Below are positions 33,601-45,500 of a stretch of 64,000 bases of DNA, one piece after another. Numbering within the stretch: the stretch's first letter is position 1; the number at the start of each line of letters is the position of its first letter. The notes under the pieces are model-generated. The model did not search any database and was not told the origin of the DNA. It was given only the letters and a program-made list of their open reading frames with translations. Source of the stretch: Acanthaster planci (lineage: Eukaryota; Echinodermata; Asteroidea; Valvatida; Acanthasteridae). Location: NCBI RefSeq assembly GCF_001949145.1, contig NW_019091398.1, positions 1,410,015 through 1,474,014 of the forward strand. Reading direction: 5' to 3'. The position numbers were made by a program, and so were the translations under genes.

Positions 33601-35276
33601 TCAACATCCCATCGAATTTTCTTCCCATCACAGCCTACCACAAGGAAGGCTTACGCTCAGCTAATCATCAATATTGCCCAACTAATTGTGTGAAGTTTTC
33701 TTTGTTTACCTTTTTTCCCAGATTGTTTAAATTGCTTCCCCATAACCTCCGAGACTTCTGTCTAAAACCCTCCCCTAAAGGCTTCTTTCACTCTTGACAT
33801 GAACACCTCTTGAACAAGGGCCCTATCATCCATGCCTGGTAAAATATCCAGTTTCATCTTGTAAAATTACCCCAACTTTCTTTTTAAAGGTTCTATATAG
33901 GCGTCTTTTGTTTTTTTGCAGGTAGTGAAGGATCAGCGCTTGTTCAGCTGGGTTGCATCTCTTGTTTTCCTTGATGTTGCTGTTCTCGTCTTGTGGGAAA
34001 TAATTGACCCACTGGTAGCCCTTGAAAAGCATCGGGATAAAGTGGTAAGGCAAAAGCGCATTTTTTTTTCTTTTTAGCTCAAAGTTATTTTTTGTTGTAA
34101 TATCTGCTGTTTCATTCATTGAGTGCATTGCCAGCAATTTGCCATTGCAGGTATATTTGTCACATTAAACACCTTAACCTCTGTCCTGTTTTAGACTGAT
34201 GAGCAGAATGACGACATCGTGTATGCACCAATCCAAGTGTTGTGTGAATCTAGGAATCAGACCTACTGGATTGGGGCCTTCTACGTCATCGATGGCCTTT
34301 TGTTGATATTTGGCGCTTTTTTGGCATGGGAAACCAGGACAGTCTCAATCCCAGCACTGAATGACTCCAAAAACATTGGTAAATCTCTGCGCAAAATTTA
34401 ATAATAATGAAGAACAAAGGAGCTACATTTAAGACTTCCTTAACAAAGGCGTTGAGGCGTTTGAGGCATGGGCGTCGCAGGGATTTTTCTAAGGAGGGAA
34501 CCATTTTCCCCTTAAGGTGGGGAATTTATGAGAATTGATGATTTATGATAAACCCATTCAAGGTTGGAAGGCAATTTTTTAAAGCAAATCCGTGACTTTC
34601 ATCCCATTTCCCCTCTTATTTCTATTTAGTTAGTTTTTCTCCCAACTTTTTTAATGTTCCCCATTTTTTCAAGGGGAAGGGGGCACAAGTGCCCCCTCTT
34701 GCCCATCCTTCGAGGCGCCCCTGGTTTGAGGGAAAACGTCAGATTTTTGCCTTTGCACATTCATTCTTCAATCGGCTTTTTGTAGGTGTCTGCGTCTACA
34801 ATGTCTTGATCCTGTCTTTCGTTGGTGCACCAGTGTCGTTCGTTCTGGAGGACCGAAACGCCAACTATGCCCTTGAAGCTTGCATGATCTGGCTAGCCAC
34901 AACTCTGACTCTGAGTGTTATATTTGTTCCAAAGGTAAGAAATTCAATCATTAAAACTGACATAATTAAACAAGAAATCTCATTACTTCGAATTTGTACA
35001 AGGCACTTACAGATTCGAGGCTTTTTTGCTCAAGTTCATGCCACAATTGCTTCAATCTAGGCTATGCCAACAGACCTGCAGGTAACTGAAACGATTTCAA
35101 AATGGTTTCAGGTACGGTCAAGATATGATGTGCAGCCAGCCCAAAGCATGCTAGTCTCACAGATTATCCGAAGTCAACATTGTGGGCACCTCACTGACGC
35201 CGAAAGAGAGATTCAACGACTACGCCGCGAGCTGGACAGAATGAAGATGGCCGTAGACCGCACGACTACCAAGTGA
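24416..35276 (+). CDS. Gene B: GABA-B-receptor-like class C GPCR, 17 exons, 770 aa
   Basis: Intact paralogue of gene A, with exons 1-16 identical in length and phase and only the last exon longer (165 versus 126 bases). The ATG at 24416 starts the signal peptide [17 protein letters not shown]. Role by family: plasma-membrane class C receptor with a flytrap ligand domain, coupled to G proteins. The loop 3 motif [16 protein letters not shown] is that of GABBR2. The pocket differs from gene A: the Ser cluster is SAMSP instead of ASSSP, and the lobe 2 Glu is Asp ([11 protein letters not shown]). The tail has an RSR triplet right after TM7 and a charged helix ([18 protein letters not shown]). An AATAAA signal follows the stop by about 47 bases. 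Introns hold a LINE fragment and an inverted copy of exon 12. The two genes might form heterodimers, but that is inference. Confidence 0.9.
25518..25625 (+). repeat. Degenerate GGGTT minisatellite before exon 2 of gene B
   Basis: The last hundred bases of intron 1 are built from TGGGTTAGATTTAGATGGATTGG-like words, including a run of eight G, ending about 20 bases before the acceptor TCTCCAG. Same position and style as the tract at 10330-10440 in gene A. Confidence 0.6.
28196..28278 (+). other. G/C-rich coding-like fragment in intron 5 of gene B
   Basis: Directly after a run of C and a CAG there is a 25-codon open phrase ([20 protein letters not shown], then a TGA) whose base composition is much more G/C-rich than its surroundings. 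Gene A has nothing similar in its intron 5. It might be a scrap of a captured gene or of a transposon. Too short to name. Confidence 0.2.
30816..31075 (+). repeat. Duplication-inversion-duplication in intron 10 of gene B
   Basis: Bases 30816-30900 and 30991-31075 are identical 85-base direct repeats (T-run, AAAG, T-run, G-run, then CCTTATCTTTGCTGTTGAAG onward). Between them, 30903-30975 is the exact reverse complement of 31628-31700, i.e. 73 bases of coding exon 12 (TM2). The second direct repeat ends about 14 bases before exon 11. The arrangement is what a polymerase template switch leaves, or an assembly error. Gene A and the pseudogene lack it. Confidence 0.9.
31090..35276 (+). CDS. Gene B exons 11-17: seven-transmembrane domain and tail
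   Basis: Exons: 31090-31240 (linker, TM1), 31621-31753 (TM2), 32037-32144 (TM3), 33922-34044 (TM4), 34195-34378 (loop 2, TM5), 34786-34934 (TM6-7), 35112-35276 (tail and TGA). Landmarks: [94 protein letters not shown]. The disulphide cysteines (WMCK and VLCES) are present. Intron 13 is long (about 1.8 kb) because of a LINE insertion. Confidence 0.9.
32480..33800 (+). mobile_element. Degenerate Jockey/I-like non-LTR retrotransposon fragment
   Basis: Reverse-transcriptase blocks occur in order in shifting frames: a [12 protein letters not shown]-like block near 32505, [16 protein letters not shown] near 32790, VPRGSDLG near 32955 (equivalent of the usual VPQGS box), the catalytic box as YADG rather than YADD near 33040, then [16 protein letters not shown] near 33110 and the thumb-like SYKYPGVLF near 33230. 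The frame is broken repeatedly. It lies in intron 13 of gene B, sense orientation, and belongs to a different clade from the LINE at 2.6-4.3 kb. Confidence 0.8.
34466..34728. repeat. Interspersed repeat with C/G runs in intron 15 of gene B
   Basis: The block starts GGGCGTCGCAGGG and ends near GGGGGCACAAGTGCCCCCT followed by GAGGCGCCCCTGG, so the ends are approximately inverted. The GTGCCCCC words link it to the blocks at about 226-300 and 10031-10191. Likely a MITE; boundaries approximate. Confidence 0.4.
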
Positions 35277-35322
35277 TCTTCAAGTTATTATCTGAACAGA
35301 TTTAATGCGACAAAATCATTTG

Positions 35323-35328
35323 AATAAA
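35323..35328 (+). terminator. Polyadenylation signal AATAAA of gene B
   Basis: Canonical AATAAA 47 bases after the gene B stop codon, which would give a very short 3' UTR. Confidence 0.6.
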
Positions 35329-35507
35329 GTCATTATAATAACCTTGTTCAACCATTATGAACATTGTTTTAAGTACTAAGTTTTATACAGGATATAGATA
35401 AAGACTTTTAAAAATGCAACAATCCACACGGACAAAAGCCTTAGATTATACATGTCTGTATACAAATCTTGCACATCTTACAATACTTTGATTATTAAAC
35501 AAATTGT

Positions 35508-35842
35508 ATAGAGAAACCGACTAGATGCTTAAAAATGATTATAAAGATGAACAAAGAAGTTGACTGGAGCGGGATTTGAACTTGCCACCTCCAGAATACC
35601 CAACCGGTGCTCTACCAACTGAGTTATCCTGTCCTATGTTGGTGGCTTTTCCCAATTGTCAATATCTTTGTTCGGGGGCGTTCGCCAGAAGCCATTAACC
35701 TGAAACACCATGTAGCAGGGGATCACGCCCTAATAACACAATACAACCTGAGGAGTGGTGAACAGGGATCACTCAGAGAGGATATGAAACAAACTACATA
35801 GGGAAACTGACTAGGTGCCTATAAATGGTTATAAAATTAAGA
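35508..35842 (-). mobile_element. tRNA-derived SINE bounded by near-identical direct repeats
   Basis: On the minus strand 35632-35562 folds like a tRNA: acceptor GACAGGA against TCCAGTC with one mismatch, an A-box region TAACTCAGTTGGTAGAGCAC, and a B-box region GTTCAAATCC. The base before the anticodon is not T and the T stem has two mismatches, so it is not a working tRNA. About 45 bases at 35508-35552 recur with few changes at 35798-35842 (GAAACYGACTAGRTGCYT words), spaced 290 bases, suggesting a repeated unit or a dimeric element. Confidence 0.6.
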
Positions 35843-36812
35843 TTACTTCAGAATAGCTAAAAATGAAAATAATGCTATTGGCATATGTCAAGCAAGCACT
35901 TAAAGTTCAGGTTTTCTTCGTAAAAGAAAGTGAGTGAAATAAAACAGGAGCGACAACAGTCTTTATTTCATGAAAGCTGTAATTCGAATGTATAGATTTT
36001 TATACAATATTATGTTTAAAGTATACATGTCCTTGAAGAAGTTTCATCAGATATCATGAATTCAGTCTGTATGTCTTTTAAATTCAAATCCTACTAGTTG
36101 AGTGTTGAAGATCATTTGGGCACTCTTTGTCAAAATTTGTTGTAATGCTGGTGAGAAAAACCGCAGTTCTAATCTGTAGGCCTACACAGGTCTCTAAAAT
36201 AGGCCTACTTGAAACTTGAAAACGTTTAATATTTTTCTCATTTACCTCTTGTAATGCTGTAGGTTAAATGATTGTCATAGATGCTACATATGAATCATAT
36301 GGAAATGTTTAAATATTTATGGGTATGGACTGCTTAATTTAACTTTTCAGCCGCGCCCGAGTATGGGTGTATCCCTCCACTCGCACACATCATTGAGGTT
36401 ATAGCACGCACTGCTATTAGGACTAATTAGATAGTAATCCTTATCCAATCATATAAATTCTACATTACAGGAAAGATAATTTGTTAACGAGTTGTTTGGT
36501 GTTTAAATTGTTTAAATTGACCGGCAAAAAAGTGAAAGCCGCAAGTCGTTTCTTTCACTTAAATGTGAGCTTTGAAGGGCCTCGAAAATAGCAACACCCT
36601 GTCAACCCAAACAACATTTAGCTTTGAAATTGCAGTACTTATTATCTGTCTTGATCTGAACCTCAATAAATCAAACAGATAAGTACAGCAAGCAGAAAGA
36701 TGTTTTACATTACGCGCAAGAAGACCAAAAATGTCTATTAATGCAGGACTTTCGCAGCGCTACATTTTTATATGCTCTCATATGTCGATAAAAATTACCG
36801 AGTGAAACACAA

Positions 36813-36818
36813 TTTATT
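36813..36818 (-). terminator. Polyadenylation signal AATAAA of the minus-strand receptor
   Basis: AATAAA on the minus strand lies 14 bases beyond the TGA at 36834-36832, so the transcript would have almost no 3' UTR. Confidence 0.55.
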
Positions 36819-36831
36819 AATTTCAGTTAGT

Positions 36832-39579
36832 TCAGAGTTTTGTATTTCCAGCTGAAGAACTGATTGTAGACAAATTCGTTGTTGATCCTTTTGGGACAGG
36901 GAATTGCCTGCCTTCCTGTTTCGTCCTTTTGCCAAGCCAACCCCTCCACATTGCCCTCACGCGTTGGTTCAAGCAGAAAGCCGCAAAGATAAACACACCC
37001 TGCAGCGGGTTGACAATGGCGTCGATGTATTTCAAGGCCACGTGACCCACTATTCCTACCGTGAAGGACAGAATCCATGTTATCCCAAACAGTATCGCAA
37101 GCTGTTGGATTAAAAAAAAACGGTAATTCACTTTTGTTATCTTCAAAGTGCTTATCATTTTCATTAGTAGGCCTATTGTCATCCATGCACATGCATGCAT
37201 ATCTACTAATTCGGGAAAATTTGTGGCCATTGAGGAATGTATTCGGCGTTTTGTGACATACCTTGCCGTAGATTTTCACCTGGTCCTGCAATTCCTTCAT
37301 AGATTCCCGAGCCCGAACCATCTTGCTGTCTTTCTTGGACTTTCTGACGCTTAAGATGACGAAGAGGAAACTGCCCGTGCTTACCAACAGCGAAGCTGCA
37401 ACAGGAACGCCAAAGGCAAGTAGACGAACGCCAGGACCAGTGAACGCACAGGGTGAGGTCTTGCTGTATATCACTGGAAGGTGGGTGCAGTTGCAGAAAT
37501 TCAACACCAGACAAACTGCCACGATAACGAAAGCACTACCCCAGACGACTGTCATGATAGTCAGCAGACGGTAGCAGCTGTGATGTCGGCCTAAAGCCCG
37601 TGGACGAAGATTTCTCCCACCAAAGGTTTTGGCAGCGTTTACAGACAATGTCGCCATCCAAAGGAAAGCTGAAATCCAGGAAAAGTGCACCAAGGAGGCA
37701 AGAACAACGCAGTAACCTCCATCTAGACCCAATGGAGACTCCAAAACAAAAAGGAGGAGTGCAGTAAAGAGCGCCACCAAAAGATTCATTGTGTATATGC
37801 CCGCCGTGTTTCTGAGTTTTTGAAAGGTGCAGTAAGTTACGAAGGTGGCTGCAAGACCGACTAGTGACAGACAACTGCAGACCAAGGTTAAAATGCCGAG
37901 TAAAGAGTCATTCGGATCGGACCCGTCAATGGGACCGCATACTGCAGCTTTGCCATCGGGCAACACGGTGAATTCCCGGGGTCCAAACCTTCTCCCTTTT
38001 GGTATGTGCTCCAGATCTATGGACAGTAGATCACCCTTGTACGTATACTCGTTTTCTTCTAACAATGCGACTTGAGAGCAGTGTAGTTCGAGCATGTCAA
38101 GGCAACCTATTGAAATCGCAGCACTTCTCGTTGTGTTGTAGTTTTGTCTTGTAAAGGCAGTCAAGAAAAAAACTAAAATATCCTGACTTGAGTTTGCACC
38201 CCTAAAAGACAGGAAAATCTCTCTTGATTTATGTGTGAAGTTTGTACAAGCGTCGACCGCTTTCAACAGACCTGCGCCATCCAGAACGTAGACCAATAGG
38301 GAGGTTATGTTGCACATTTTAATATCAGTCTCTTCCAAGAACTGGTTTCCTAGAACTGGTCTATAATCTCCTTCCGTTCCACTGCCGACTGAGTGAGGCG
38401 TCTGAAGTAGTATCGATAGAGTGAAGTTGGACCAAACTACATCCGTGGAGTCTATGTAACCAGCTGGTAGGGCTTGGCAATGAACTACTTCAGGGCCAAG
38501 ACTTCTGTTGATTATCTCATTACATTCGTCACTGAGGAGGGAAAAGAACTTGGAGGGTAGTTTTACATGAGGCTGAGATTCCAATGAGCACTGACCGTCC
38601 TCGTCAGTAGCACCGGACGCACAGATTAATGTCCGACATCTCTCTAGGAATGGATCAAAGAACTGTCCTGGCTTGCAGCCGGAATTCTCGCCGGGACCCC
38701 AACCGAAATCGAAAAGAATTTCCAGTCTAGGAAGGGCGCTTGGTGCTCCGCACACTTCTGAACAAAAGGCCCACTTGTCAACGTCACTGCAAATTGGCGA
38801 ACAGAGTAAACCGCAGTCGGCCACGGGTGATGTCAAGCTTACGTTGGTACACACTGCACAATGCGGATTTTTGAAAGCTTTTTCATTAACGTGAAATGGG
38901 GCAAAATAATCCGAGCATGACTCTTCTACGGAAGTGTTCTGGAATTCCTGATCACAAGAGTGGGCAAAATTGACTGGGCAAGTGCGCGCGCTTCCTAAGG
39001 ATGTGTTTCTCTTTGGTGGTTTAAACACAAATCTTCCAGTTAAATCACCGTCTATGGTTACATTGAACCTCGAATTGTGTGTAGGATTTCCAGAAATATA
39101 CTCCAAACTTGCACCCCATTTTTGAACACTTCTCAGATGAACTCTGTGGCAAGCTGCGCAAAAGATATTTCTGTAGACAGCACCCTTTACGTCGAATACT
39201 GGAAGAGAACCGATGGCGTCATCATCATCGACTTTTCCTTCGCAGAGTTGTTTCACAAAGACGTCTTTCCACTGCTCTGGACAGAAACTAACCAGCGCAA
39301 AACCGAAATTTTCCGTAACTGGAAGATCTGTCAGCAGCGCGACACATGCGTAGAACTGGACGCTGATTCCGCCCATTGTTAAGGTCCTCCAGTCAGGAGC
39401 AGGGTCACAGTTCAGGCTGTAGTCGTAGCAACAGTCGCCGAAGAAAACACATACGTCGTCACATTTGCATGTCTCTTGTGGCCATGGCCTCAGCGTGTCG
39501 TGGCGGCCTTTGTTACAATCAAAGCCACAGTAGTGTATCTCACCACACAAATAGGCCGGAAAGTCGAATCTGGCGGTTG
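36832..39579 (-). CDS. Somatomedin B plus secretin/Methuselah-like 7TM exons
   Basis: Exon 39579-37262 and terminal exon 37101-36832, joined after IYGK with a GTATGT donor and CAACAG acceptor in phase 0. The somatomedin B domain follows the start: [11 protein letters not shown], then [17 protein letters not shown], the full eight-cysteine signature. About 500 residues of ectodomain with many Cys and N-glycosylation sites follow, then TM1 near [21 protein letters not shown]2 [17 protein letters not shown]3 [19 protein letters not shown]4 [20 protein letters not shown]5 [19 protein letters not shown]6 [17 protein letters not shown] and TM7 [16 protein letters not shown]. No GPS cysteine box or HL-T/S site is seen before TM1, which favours a Methuselah-like receptor over an adhesion GPCR. 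The tail is short and Ser/Thr-rich. Confidence 0.9.
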
Positions 39580-42500
39580 CTGGTGACAAATGGAACATTC
39601 GAATGTATAGTTCACTGCAAATTTTAGCAATGGAATAATTTGAAATACTACTTATTTGAAATACCATTAACTCACTTGAACAGTTCGGGAGTCAGGTTAG
39701 TGTTAGTTATTGTTCTTCGTTATTCATTATACCTCTGCAGCCCGAATTCAGTCACAGCTTCGTCCACATGTGGATTGGGTTTTCAGTCCCTATACCTGAT
39801 TCTGTCTGATGTTAAATCGCTCTGTGCGGGATGGTCCATGCGGTATAACCATGCACAATCTCCTGCGATAGATGATAAAACACACTGTCGGTGTTCTACC
39901 GTCTTATCGTGTCTTTGGACAATACCAGTGTGGCTGGAAACCGCATTGTTGATGGCATCTGTTTCCCAAAGCTCGGACTAAAATTGGTTGGCAAGCTGCT
40001 TTATTTAGTGTTGCTGATGTCGTTGTCAGATTGTTTTCATAGTAGATGTGAAAAGAAACCGACTGTTCATCAGCGTCGCTGTCAAAAATACACTCACGCT
40101 GATATGATACGCTTGGAGCCCTTCATTATTATGTAAATGCTAGACAACAGCAAACAGTCGTAAGTATTGCGACTTCGGCGTACTGCGTCACACATTTACA
40201 GAATGGCAAAATGAAACCGACATGGTTTATTTTTTTTAGTCCGCTAGATTTCTCAAACCGCGAACCTTTTTCTTGCAGTCAGTTTTAAATACACAGTTTT
40301 AAAAATGAGACAATGTATCTGTGGAATACATGAGTGTACTCCACATTAAAAGACACACTGCAGAAAAATGTCCCCCATTGTTAAACTACATCTATAACAG
40401 TTGCAGTTACTCCCAAAGTGAGTGCGTCTGCTATTGCGTACCTGCCTTACATTCCACATAAGCAAACTCGCTGCAGGAGGTCAAGGCATCAAACACCAGC
40501 TCACATTGTGACAGGCTCCTCTCGTTACCCTGGCAGCCAACCCTCGATACGAACGTACTGTTTGGCACCTTGCTTGCATCGTGTAGTTTTGCACGCCTCA
40601 CGTTTATATTGCCCAGGTAACCAAGATGCCGGCAGGTCACCTGTGCGTCACGATCATCCCAGCTTCCTCTGCAGATGACTCCCCATCCGTCAGTTGAACT
40701 GGAACGACCAACGACAAAGCCGGAGGCTTCGTATTGCGAGTCGACGAGTTTCAGCTCCACATCTACATTGCCAGGGAGGAAACGTGAATCTCATCCCTTT
40801 ATTGTTCCTAAATCAGGTGGGCTGCTTTTTATTTGAAAGATTGGATTCAAACTTAATTAATCTCAGGAGATTTCGGCAGCGTGAAGCTAGTTACTTATTC
40901 TTCGTTTGACGTTCGCGATTCAATGTTCAACAAGTAACGGTTCGATATTCAACGTTGAATAAGTAACAGTTTTACATTCAGTGTGCACTCAGGATGCACA
41001 TCCCTAGAAACAATGGAGTGGAAAAGGGACAAAAAACAAAAAATGAAAGTCGAACGTCGAACGAGGAACTAACTTTACTTCGATGGGCATTTCAGTGTAC
41101 TTGCAATATTCTCAAGATACCAATCACGCAAGTGCTTTCTAGTCCACTCACCTTGGTGATTGCACCTCAGACCAGCGAAGCCAAAACAGGGATATTGAAG
41201 TGGTTGTCGGTACTGGCAATCTATCAAACTGTCTTTTCCATCCAAGCACGACAGCTCATCCAAGAAGGCGCCGAAAAATCCCTCGTAATTATAAGCTATT
41301 GTGTAAACAGTACCAGGATATCCAAGATGGTGGCATGCAACCCGATGAGCCCAAGAAGCAGCCAGCCAGTGATCACCTCCGCATATTCCATGCCAATGGT
41401 CGGTGTTATTACAACGTACCTGTAGTGGGCCTTCATTTTCATTGGGGCCAGGTCCTAACCTGAATTCCAGATCTTTATTTCAAACAGAAACAAAAGCAAT
41501 TCACAATACAGTGGACCGTGCTGTTGGCCATCGTAAACATAAAAAAAAAACTTTTCCATGGTAACCTCTTGTTGGATCACTGTATTGTGTATCGTCTGAT
41601 AAATGGAAATGCATACATTTGGCGATATTCAGAGTATCATAATATCACACACTTGACTATGAAAAAACCTGTGTAATTGGTTATGCTAAAAGTTATGCTA
41701 ACTGCAACAAAGGTTGGGAGTTTTAATAAACGCAGATGAAGTAATTATTTAGATAATCTACTGATAGTTGCTATTTGTTTTGACCTTACCTGACCCACAC
41801 ATGATCCATAAGACTTCCTCCTGGTCGCAAGTCTGTTCACCCGTCCGATCGACCATGAGACTACAGGTCCAGTCAACTCCGCCACAGGAGGTGTAAACTC
41901 TCTTAACTGGGAAGCCTGCAAATCCGGGGGGCGCCCTGAAACTCTGCAGTGAAGCCACCTTTTGCACGCTGCACGAGATTCTGTATCCTTGTTGCTTACA
42001 GGGACTCGCCCCGAGTCCTGGCTCGAGGATGATGGCAGAGCTGCATAAACTATACCACGCTGACTCGTTTGCCCTGCTGCGAACCTGAAGGACGCCCTCG
42101 TTTGGCGAAGCTCCTCCAAAAAGCCGGTAGATATTTCCATCATCTAAAAACAAGGTGTAATCAAACTGACTGATATAACAGATATCAACCAACAGTACTA
42201 ATTTGCCAACACACCAAAAAAACCCTGCTTATTCAATTAGGATCTCATATTCTGATTCTAAATCTAACAAATGCTATTCTGTCTTCTTTCGTTGACTAAA
42301 TTGAGTAAAAATGTTCCGAACATGCAGTGTAATTTTAATGCACTGTGGTTACTTTCCCTTTGTGTCTCATTTAACATGTTTTTTATTTGCTGTGTCTTGT
42401 GATTTGTGCTATGAATTTGAAGTTATGTACAGAAGTATACCAGTACCTCGATTTGTGCAATAATTTCCATAGGTTTGACATTTTATTATCAAAATTTTGT

Positions 42501-45500
42501 TTACTTTTTGATGTGTCAGCTCAATTCAAGAAAAACCAAGTCTCTTCATTTGTTTGTTAATTTATTTGTAACTTTGTTTTTCACTGAGCATGTGCTCACT
42601 TCACAATTTTACAAGCTACACCTATAAGGGACTGTGCTTTCACATCATTATTTCTCTGCAAGGGTACCATATTTTTTTAGAAAAAGCATGGAAAATTTTG
42701 AAATATTTTCCTTTATTTACAGAGAGTAAAGTAATAAAATTTACTTCAGGCTTTCTGGTTCTACAAAGTTAATTTGTTCCTGTGTTTGCTTTATTTTCAC
42801 AAAGACAGCCATCCAAGTTGACAAGACAGTGAGAGTAAACTGAACTACCAAAGCCAACTTATTAAACCTCTGATGTCCAAATGGGCACTTTCACGTATCA
42901 AAGTGACATTTGCTGATTGTGCCACAAAGCAAACACAGCAGTTGACAGGTGTCATTTTAATCCCCTTTCGTTAACTTCACGATAAATGCAATGCATGTGA
43001 TTATGCGCATATTATTTTTATCAACTGTACTGTGTGTATTGTCACACTTCATGCAGTACAATTCCTTTAAAAACCTTGTTTTATCGATGTACTTTTATTA
43101 CTCAAACCTCTGAACGGGTGTCGGTCACTTCGCCCCATTTCCACTTCGCCCCATTACCACTTCGCCCCGTTGATTATCATTCATTCTTTTCTTCATTGGC
43201 CTAGATGCAACAAGTAAAATCGACGTTAAGGTACCCAAATAACGATCGGATAATCCAACTTTCCAAGGCCAAAAATAATAATTTCCCGACCGCCGGACCA
43301 AATTTTTGGCATAATATGAAAATTATGACACCTGCTTACATTATTTATTTGTTTACTAGTTTACGCCATTTTATTGTCAGCCAACCAGTGGAGATTAGTG
43401 CGTTTCCGGCTAAGTTAGCGAAAAGTTTTAACACGCTGTACGAAAATACAGATATCCTAAACCTAAAGGATATATATTTAAAAACAACAAGAAAAACCCA
43501 GGGATTCTGTTCGCAAAAGATAATTATTAATTAACAATAAAATAAATAAAGGGCGTAGCTTGAAGTTGCTTTGAGGTTGGGGATGACGTGTCCTTGCTTC
43601 ACTTGGCACTAAGCTGGGGAGCCTGCAGTTGAAGGACTTGTAGTTCAAGGGGGGCTCAAATGAACTCTGAGGAGCGTTGGCTATGTGCAGATGGTGTGCA
43701 GGACTCGATTGCACAGTCTCTCCTTCCCCAGCTTGGGTACATCAGGTGTGGGGAACACAATGCATGCGACTCCGCTTCAAGTCACTCCCTGTCCAGCAGT
43801 ACATAGGCCTACAGCTCGATAGGCTCACTGAGGTAACCTTAGTGCCCCAATACTAGTGGTGTCTTTGCCTAGAGCAGGACAGGGACGAATATGTAATTGT
43901 GGCAGGTTCAATGCAAGGAGAGATCGCAGAGACAACAGAACAGTCTCTGTTGAGTCCAGTAGCCAAGTGGAGTGAAGGGTCACTGGCCACTNNNNNNNNN
44001 NNNNNNNNNNNNNNNNNNNNNNNNNNNNNNNNNNNNNNNNNNNNNNNNNNNNNNNNNNNNNNNNNNNNNNNNNNNNNNNNNNNNNNNNNNNNNNNNNNNN
44101 NNNNNNNNNNNNNNNNNNNNNNNNNNNNNNNNNNNNNNNNNNNNNNNNNNNNNNNNNNNNNNNNCAAGTTAGAAAAGCATTTCTTCGTGTTTTGTTGACG
44201 CTGTGGTAATATCACGAGTGCAAAGCGCTGGTTCCCACCACGCCGCACCCGTGAAAGAAGTAATAGGGGAGGGATAAATAAAGACCAGCCCCTCTTTTAC
44301 TCATTTTGAGCCAGCCGGGACTTCCCCCCAAACCCCGTGACCCGACTTCCCGAACCGGCAATCGCGGAGCTCCTAACACACAAACGCGGGACTTTCTCCC
44401 GGCGCTTTAAACCGCAGGAAAAAATACTGGGCGCGCCGGGAAAAATTAGATAAATTAAAAAAAACGTATATATAAAATAGGTATAAAGACTCCGAGAAAA
44501 ACCACAGTGCCAACCTGTTTTACCAGACTTTACGCGATTGAAAAAATCTTTTATTGTTGACTATGTTAAACGATATGACGTCCCATTACCAGCGCTCGCT
44601 AAAAAAAGTCATTCAAAGCCGGAGCTCGAAAAGGCGATTCAAGAGAGTCAACAGCAATTTAAAATCTCACTCGCCAGTCGTATCGCCGGTTTTTAAAGAT
44701 AGCGCAAGACAATAACATAGAATTCACGGCCACGGGTTCAAAAGGATAAATAGTGTGAAAGGACCTGATCACTGCGATTAAAGCGTACATTAGGTCGCAA
44801 GCAATTGAAGAAGTGGACATCCGTAGAATTAGACGCTTCAAGGACAATTATAGAAATTGAGAATTAATACCTAATTTCTATGAAGACGATGTGATTCAAT
44901 TTTTTTTTATTTTTATAGAAAGTATATCGAAGACAAAGCACTAGCCGAGTCTAAAGAAATCGGCCCATATAAATTACAAACGACCATTAAGATTCAGTTC
45001 AAATTGAAGAAACCCGGAGTCGAAACGAAACTTGGCGTTTTCACATTTACGAGTAAAAATAACGCTGTCTTTTCTAAAAGTGAAATTAAAGAAGCATTGA
45101 ATCAGCAAATTGCGCAACAAAAAGAAGACGTGAAGGCTCACGAGAAGCGTGGCCGATAAAGTGCACGCCTTATATCAACGTGGTGAAATATAATCCAGGT
45201 TGCGCCACTTATATTCCACTACCAAAATATCTGGTAGATAAGAAAGCAATTATCAATGTCCAAAATAAAGATGATCAAGCATGCATTCACTGGGCATTGC
45301 GAGCGGCTTTAAAATTATATTCGGACAAACGTCAGTTAGAAACGAAGCCAAATTACAAAATACATAACGAGCGCATCTCGACTTATACGACAGCCGACGG
45401 CCTAAATTTCACAAACGTAAATTTACGACACTGATTTCACAAATTTCACGAAAGAATCTCAAATTTATTTGCCATTAATGTATTAGGCTGTACCGAGAAA

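Larger units (their letters stand above)
35277..36812. other. Convergent spacer between gene B and the minus-strand receptor
   Basis: About 1.5 kb between two 3' ends. It holds the gene B polyadenylation signal and a tRNA-derived repeat, and otherwise no coding signal that I can support. Confidence 0.55.

Noticed and set aside
35562-35632. Functional tRNA gene
   Set aside because: Two mismatches in the T stem, one in the acceptor stem and no T before the anticodon; better explained as a tRNA-derived repeat.
39580-39667. Start of the 7TM receptor at the Met near 39667
   Set aside because: The first 29 residues look intronic, with no signal peptide, and two acceptor sites lie within them; an exon start at 39579 fits the SRCR phases better.
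39700-39990. Minus-strand coding-like stretch between SRCR exons and the 7TM exon, considered as a linking exon
   Set aside because: It is open only in phase 0 with a stop soon after, whereas the neighbouring SRCR donor is phase 1; direct joining to the acceptor at 39580 works without it.
40994-41425. 143-codon plus-strand open frame
   Set aside because: Antisense shadow of the second SRCR exon, which has the better domain evidence and splice sites.
43124-43171. CRISPR-like array in the CACTTCGCCCC repeats
   Set aside because: Only three contiguous short units with no spacers, in an animal genome, forming part of a transposon end.
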